This document shows, piece by piece, positions 31,413 through 34,732 of a DNA stretch of 34,732 nt (positions within the stretch are counted from its first letter, which is position 1; the number at the start of each line of letters is the position of its first letter). Under the pieces are notes generated by a model. That model ran no database searches. It was not told where the DNA came from and saw only the letters and a list, made by a program, of their open reading frames with translations. The DNA lies in NCBI GenBank assembly GCA_023150535.1, contig JAKLKS010000002.1:1-34732 (forward strand), in the 5' to 3' direction. Position numbers and translations under genes: made by a program. Source of the DNA: Planctomycetota bacterium. Lineage in GTDB: Bacteria; Planctomycetota; JAJSAM01; JAKLKS01.

Positions 31413-32466
31413 AACTCGACGACCCCCGGTCGCCGGTCCCGCCGTCCACGGGCCAGTACCGGAACACGTTCCCCCGGAGGCCGGTCCGCTGGAACCGGAC
31501 GAGGCCGAGGGGCACGAGGTCGTCGTTCAGGTACTTCCGGACCGTGCGCTCCGCGATGGCAGGGAGGTCCTGCGCAACCAGCGCAATGGCCAGCTCTCGC
31601 CGCACGTCGTTCGCGCAGAGTCCGGGCTGGCCGCAGACTATCTGGTACAGCGTGCGGTGGTAGGCGGTCAGCCTGCCGAGGATGCCCGCCTGCCTGAGCT
31701 GCCGGAGTTCGGTAAGAGTGACCTGCACCGTGTGTTCGTCCAGGCGCGTCAGGCGCTTGAACTCCGCGAAGTTCGCCGCCCGCCGGAGCGCCTGCACCGC
31801 GAGCTTACCGTCTCCGGCCGCGGCGCGGGCGACGGCCTGCACGACAACATCGGACCACGTTCCTTCTGCCAACCCGAAGCGGGCTCGGTCAGCAAGCGCC
31901 TCCGCGAGGAGCTCGGCGTGGAGGGGCCGAACCTCCACGACCTTCGGGAGGAAGTGGCTCGGGAGCCGCTCATGGAAGGCGTCCAGCGGTCCCGTGCCTC
32001 CGGCAGTCGCGACGACCGACGCGCCCGAAAGCTCGGAGAGCCCGTGGAGCAGGTACTCCAGTTCCCGTTCCGGAAGCGCATCGGCGTCGTCGAGCAGGAA
32101 CGCGAACCGTCCCCGGATGCCCGCGCGGAGCGCACGGAGGCGCGTCTCCCGCTCGCGCGTGAGCTCTGACGGCAGGAGGCGGAGCTGATCGACCGCGGCG
32201 TCCAAGACGCGGAAAGCGCTCCGCGCCGTCCGGCAGGAGACATGGACCGACTTCAGGCCGACGGTGGCGATGGCGTGAAGCGCGAGGCACGTCTTTCCGG
32301 CGCCTGAGGCGCCGTGGAGCCACACGTGCCCGTTCCCCGGAGCCGGGGTCCGCAGCGCCGCGACCACCTTCGCCAGCTCGTCCTCCCTGCCGACGAGCCG
32401 CCTCGGCAGGGCGTTCTCGTCCAAGGAACCGGGGTCGAGGACGATTACCCCGCCGGGCGTCGGCAT
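31411..32466 (-). CDS. Orc1/Cdc6-like AAA+ ATPase
   Basis: 351 residues from ATG, with GGAGG directly upstream. It opens with LVGREDELAKVVAALR, the lead-in of Orc1/Cdc6 and related STAND-like ATPases. Walker A GASGAGKT is at 52-59, Walker B FAFLLDDAD at 121-129, sensor-1-like VVATAGG near 151-157. A sensor-2 region GDGKLAVQALRRAANFAEF lies at 218-236, where archaeal Cdc6 has GDARRALDLLRRAGELAE. The C-terminal ~85 residues are a winged helix (AGILGRLTAYHRTLYQIV, AERTVRKYLNDDLVPLGLVR). Archaeal family members bind origin repeats and load MCM. Bacterial ones are unusual, and no MCM or helicase is near. The last gene-pair partner follows 25 nt downstream. Alternatives are TniB/TnsC-type or STAND ATPases, but sensor 2 plus winged helix favours Orc1/Cdc6. 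Confidence 0.8.
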   Translation of the reverse strand: MPTPGGVIVLDPGSLDENALPRRLVGREDELAKVVAALRTPAPGNGHVWLHGASGAGKTCLALHAIATVGLKSVHVSCRTARSAFRVLDAAVDQLRLLPSELTRERETRLRALRAGIRGRFAFLLDDADALPERELEYLLHGLSELSGASVVATAGGTGPLDAFHERLPSHFLPKVVEVRPLHAELLAEALADRARFGLAEGTWSDVVVQAVARAAAGDGKLAVQALRRAANFAEFKRLTRLDEHTVQVTLTELRQLRQAGILGRLTAYHRTLYQIVCGQPGLCANDVRRELAIALVAQDLPAIAERTVRKYLNDDLVPLGLVRFQRTGLRGNVFRYWPVDGGTGDRGSSS

Positions 32467-32490
32467 GCTCCTCCTTATTGCGCGGAGGGG

Positions 32491-32496
32491 CTTATC
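32491..32496 (-). promoter_or_regulatory. GATAAG motif within an inverted repeat upstream of the ATPase
   Basis: On the minus strand GCGGATAAGCCCCTCCGC contains GCGGA and TCCGC as a 5-bp inverted repeat around the spacer. The motif ends 25 nt before the ATPase start codon. It may be a self-regulatory site for the ATPase winged helix, or a promoter element. Confidence 0.35.
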
Positions 32497-32668
32497 CGCC
32501 TTTGCCCTACGCGAGGGCCGATGTGCCGGGTGATGAAGACGGCTTGGGAGCCATCCTTCATGCAGAGCAGGCCTTGGAAATGGCTCGGCCTTAGGAGTTG
32601 CGCTCCGCTCCAAATCCCTGTACCCTGCCCCGCGCCTGCTGGGCACAGCGTCCATGGAGGTACGGAGA

Positions 32669-33439
32669 GTGCCAGAACCGGACTTCACACTCACGCCCAA
32701 GGAGCGCGTTGCCTTTCTCCAGAAGCAGATAGCTCAGCTCCAGCACTATCGCGAGAGGTTCCGTATCCGCACGTATGGCGTGGCGCTTGCCACTCTCCTC
32801 GGTGCTGCACTTGGGACCCTGACTTGGTCCACAGAGGATCCGTCAGAGAGCATTGGAGGACTTCTCGCCTACGTTACCATCGGCATTGTGGCCGGTGTGG
32901 CGATGTACTGGCTCATGATGTGGTATGTCCAATCCACTATCAAGTCAGCCGAGCGGGACATCGAGACCGAGTTGCTCAAAGTTGGTGCGGCTCAGCTTCA
33001 GGATACGCTAGAGGAAGATTTCGTCACGCGCCTAGTACAGATCAATTTCAAATACCTCGACCGCTACTACGATCAAACACAAACTCAGGCCAACAAGAGT
33101 TTTACACTGTGCGCACTCGCCTCGATAGTCGGCCTCGTCGTAATAGTCACCGGCATCACAATGATGTACCGGGGGCTCGCTGAGCCGGCGTACGTGACGA
33201 CCGCCACTGGCGTCCTTAGTGAATTCGTGAGCGCAGTATTCTTCTACTTCTATAACAAGACAATATCTAAAATGGCATCCTACCACAATAAGCTGGTTGT
33301 TACACAGAACATCAGTCTCGCTCTCAAGATAGCGGAGGGCCTAGAAAACGACGCAAAGAGGGACGCGCACAAGCTTCTGATTGACCGGCTCTCGGACCAA
33401 GTTAATTTGCACCTAACACGTTCTGAACCCAACGAGTGA
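32669..33439 (+). CDS. Four-helix membrane protein with TRADD-N-associated membrane-type domain
   Basis: 256 residues. I take the GTG at 32669 as start because GGAGGT lies 7 nt before it; the ATG 5 codons earlier has no ribosome site. A charged N-terminal helix (KERVAFLQKQIAQLQHYRER) precedes two membrane helices (YGVALATLLGAALGTLTW and GLLAYVTIGIVAGVAMYWLM). A cytoplasmic helical stretch follows. The second half matches the TRADD-N-associated two-helix membrane domain: RLVQINFKYLDRYYDQTQTQ, then ANKSFTLCALASIVGLVVIV, and a final helix (EFVSAVFFYFYNK). That domain has been linked computationally to bacterial TRADD-N and apoptosis-like immunity systems. No TRADD-N or effector is adjacent. Base composition is visibly more AT-rich than in its neighbours, so recent transfer is likely. 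Confidence 0.75.
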   Translation: MPEPDFTLTPKERVAFLQKQIAQLQHYRERFRIRTYGVALATLLGAALGTLTWSTEDPSESIGGLLAYVTIGIVAGVAMYWLMMWYVQSTIKSAERDIETELLKVGAAQLQDTLEEDFVTRLVQINFKYLDRYYDQTQTQANKSFTLCALASIVGLVVIVTGITMMYRGLAEPAYVTTATGVLSEFVSAVFFYFYNKTISKMASYHNKLVVTQNISLALKIAEGLENDAKRDAHKLLIDRLSDQVNLHLTRSEPNE

Positions 33440-33544
33440 TGGAATGCGGTGAGCCACTCGTGTCCTGGCCGATCCTCCATAGTCGGCCCACCCGGCACCC
33501 CCGAGGGCTCCGGCTCTTGACCCCCGCGCGCCATCCGTTGGCGT

Positions 33545-34732
33545 GTGGATCTCCCTCCCCTCAACGTGCTGTCCCTCTGCGCCGGAGCCGGGGGGCTCGA
33601 CCTCGGCATGCGCCTGGCGCTCCCGGCTGCTCGCACGGTCTGCTACGTGGAGGTCGAAGCCTTCGCCTGCGAGGTCCTGGCAGCGGCGATGGGAGACGGT
33701 CGCCTGGACGAGGCGCCTGTTTGGACGGATCTCCGAACCTTCGATGGCAGCCAATGGCGCGGCGTCGTGGATTGCGTCGTTGCGGGATACCCGTGCCAGC
33801 CGTTCTCCATCGCGGGACGCCGCCGCGGCGTTGGCGATCCTCGCCACCTCTGGCCCTCCATCGCGCGAGTGCTCCGGCAGGTGCGGCCACCGCTCGTGCT
33901 CCTGGAGAACGTCCCTCACCACCTTCGGGTGGGGTTCCCCGGAGTCGCGGCCGAGCTACGAGGACTGGGTTACCGCGTTGCGGCGGGACTGTTCTCAGCG
34001 GCTGAGGTCGGCGCTCCACACCTCAGGAAGCGGCTCTTCGTCCTCGGCGTCCATCGGGACGTGGCCGACGCCCTGCGGCAGCGACGGGGAGCGCTCGGGG
34101 CAGCCGTTCTTCCGGAGGCTCTGGCCCACGCCGTGCGCGGCGGACGGGATGCTCGGCGGGAAGGCGACCATGCCGGAGGCGTGGCTGGAGCGGAAGGCGC
34201 GGAAGGCGGCCCAGGGCATCAACGTGCAGTTCCAGTTGGCGGTCGCGGCGCGGATGTGGCCGACGCCGAAGACGCAGACCGGCGGGCCGGAGGCTCGTGC
34301 GTCGCGCGCCATCCGGGGCTCGGGAGGCGAGGACCTCGAGGCCGCGGCCACGATGTGGCAGACGCCGCGCACGACGGACACGGCGGACCCGTCGGCGAAG
34401 CGGGTCGCGGCCCCGGGGAAGTGGTTCCAGCTCCGGGAGCAGGCGGCGCGGTTCTCCCTCTCTTTCCCCCCGGACCGCTCGACCGTGCCGGCTGGGACGG
34501 CGTGCTCGCCGCCAGGCCAGGGCTCGCCCCCGCGCTTGAGCCCGGAGTACGTGGAGTGGCTGATGGGATGGCCGCCCGGGCTGACCGCCTTCGGCTGCTC
34601 GGCAATGGAGTGGTCCCGCTGGTGGCGGCGCATGCGTTTCGCGTGCTTGCGGCTCGGATGGTGACTACATCCCGTCTAGGCACTCAGAAACTCAACTGCT
34701 CCCGACAAGGGGGTGCCCAGCCTGGACAATGC
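33545..34732 (+). CDS. C5 cytosine DNA methyltransferase (runs off right edge)
   Basis: At least 396 residues from GTG at 33545, with no stop before the window ends. Motif I is LSLCAGAGGLDLG (residues 9-21). Motif IV is GYPCQPFS with the catalytic Cys84 in PCQ. Motif VI is LLENV (119-123) and motif VIII is RKRLFVLG (161-168). A long Gly/Ala/Arg-rich insert (about 172-320) holds repeated VADA. The end DRLRLLGNGVVPLVAAHAFR (near 347-366) is motif X. This order is that of phage-type Dcm enzymes, which methylate cytosine at C5 within a short target. The last ~23 codons before the edge look unlike the domain, so a stop just outside is likely. No restriction enzyme is seen inside the window. Confidence 0.85.
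   Translation, partial: MDLPPLNVLSLCAGAGGLDLGMRLALPAARTVCYVEVEAFACEVLAAAMGDGRLDEAPVWTDLRTFDGSQWRGVVDCVVAGYPCQPFSIAGRRRGVGDPRHLWPSIARVLRQVRPPLVLLENVPHHLRVGFPGVAAELRGLGYRVAAGLFSAAEVGAPHLRKRLFVLGVHRDVADALRQRRGALGAAVLPEALAHAVRGGRDARREGDHAGGVAGAEGAEGGPGHQRAVPVGGRGADVADAEDADRRAGGSCVARHPGLGRRGPRGRGHDVADAAHDGHGGPVGEAGRGPGEVVPAPGAGGAVLPLFPPGPLDRAGWDGVLAARPGLAPALEPGVRGVADGMAARADRLRLLGNGVVPLVAAHAFRVLAARMVTTSRLGTQKLNCSRQGGAQPGQC
34050..34664 (+). other. Second protein-like frame inside the methyltransferase gene
   Basis: In the +1 frame relative to the methyltransferase (stop at 34664) the DNA encodes repeated WPTP motifs (TWPTPCGSDG, LWPTPCAADG, MWPTPKTQTG, MWQTPRTTDT) and LSPEYVEWLMGWPPGLTAFG. These match a C-terminal region I know from phage C5 methyltransferases. 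The catalytic frame reads VADA where this frame reads WPTP. The frame has no good start of its own. It may be a shadow of an older reading, an overlapping gene, or the true C-terminus after a frameshift. Confidence 0.35.

Noticed and set aside
32467-32650. Archaeal-type replication origin next to the ATPase
   Set aside because: No AT-rich unwinding region and no repeated origin-recognition boxes are visible beyond the single GATAAG motif.
1-34732. tRNA, rRNA or CRISPR array
   Set aside because: No cloverleaf with a T-loop GGTTCGA-type core, no rRNA signature and no regularly spaced direct repeats were seen on reading both strands.

Overview
This is a GC-rich (roughly 65 %) bacterial window. 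It contains no rRNA or tRNA gene, no CRISPR array, and no core metabolic or ribosomal operon that I can recognise. It reads as an accessory region: insertion-sequence debris of three families (IS3, IS4, IS5), secreted or membrane-anchored multidomain proteins, hydrolases, small zinc-ribbon and DNA-binding proteins, and several genes of defence or plasmid type. The taxon cannot be fixed from sequence alone. Large secreted proteins with carboxypeptidase-regulatory and beta-helix domains, short CxxCGxxIP zinc modules and the lack of classical operons would suit a planctomycete-like or similar high-GC environmental bacterium. That is a weak inference. A DUF932-like fragment, an SSB-like fragment, a pRiA4b ORF-3-like protein and a phage-type C5 methyltransferase hint at a plasmid or integrated element.

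Layout. 1-3000: end of a DUF932-like gene, a zinc-ribbon/deoxyribosyltransferase-like protein, an SSB-like fragment and a frameshifted IS4-type transposase. 3000-6760: two exported proteins in one operon behind a TTGACA promoter. 6756-9530: a minus-strand set of three hydrolases (patatin, NUC1-type endonuclease, truncated papain-like peptidase) with a structured leader. 9600-12600: two small genes, then an operon of a nitrilase-fold protein and an unknown partner. 12860-16000: a possible nuclease-fold protein, an XRE regulator with a zf-HC2-like mini protein, and a surface protein. 16068-18067: a decayed copy of an ATPase/partner module. 18300-25040: a beta-helix/amidase fusion, an RloC-like ATPase with an N-terminal zinc ribbon, a triple zinc-ribbon protein and a small membrane protein. 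25200-27100: nested IS remnants around an apparently intact IS3 element. 27250-30570: a CPBP protease, a pRiA4b ORF-3-like protein, an AT-hook protein and a membrane coiled-coil protein. 30700-32500: the intact ATPase/partner module. 32650 to the end: a TRADD-N-associated-type membrane protein and a C5 cytosine methyltransferase that runs off the edge.

The most interesting feature is the two-gene module of an Orc1/Cdc6-like AAA+ ATPase followed by an unrecognised protein that begins MWPPEKQLG. It is intact at 30702-32466, decayed at 16068-18067, and left as a C-terminal scrap at 25204-25319. Archaeal-type initiator ATPases are unusual in bacteria. The repeated pairing, with a GATAAG motif 21-25 nt before each intact start codon, suggests a mobile or multi-copy replication, partition or defence cassette. 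All functions here are inferred from motifs read by eye; no search was run.
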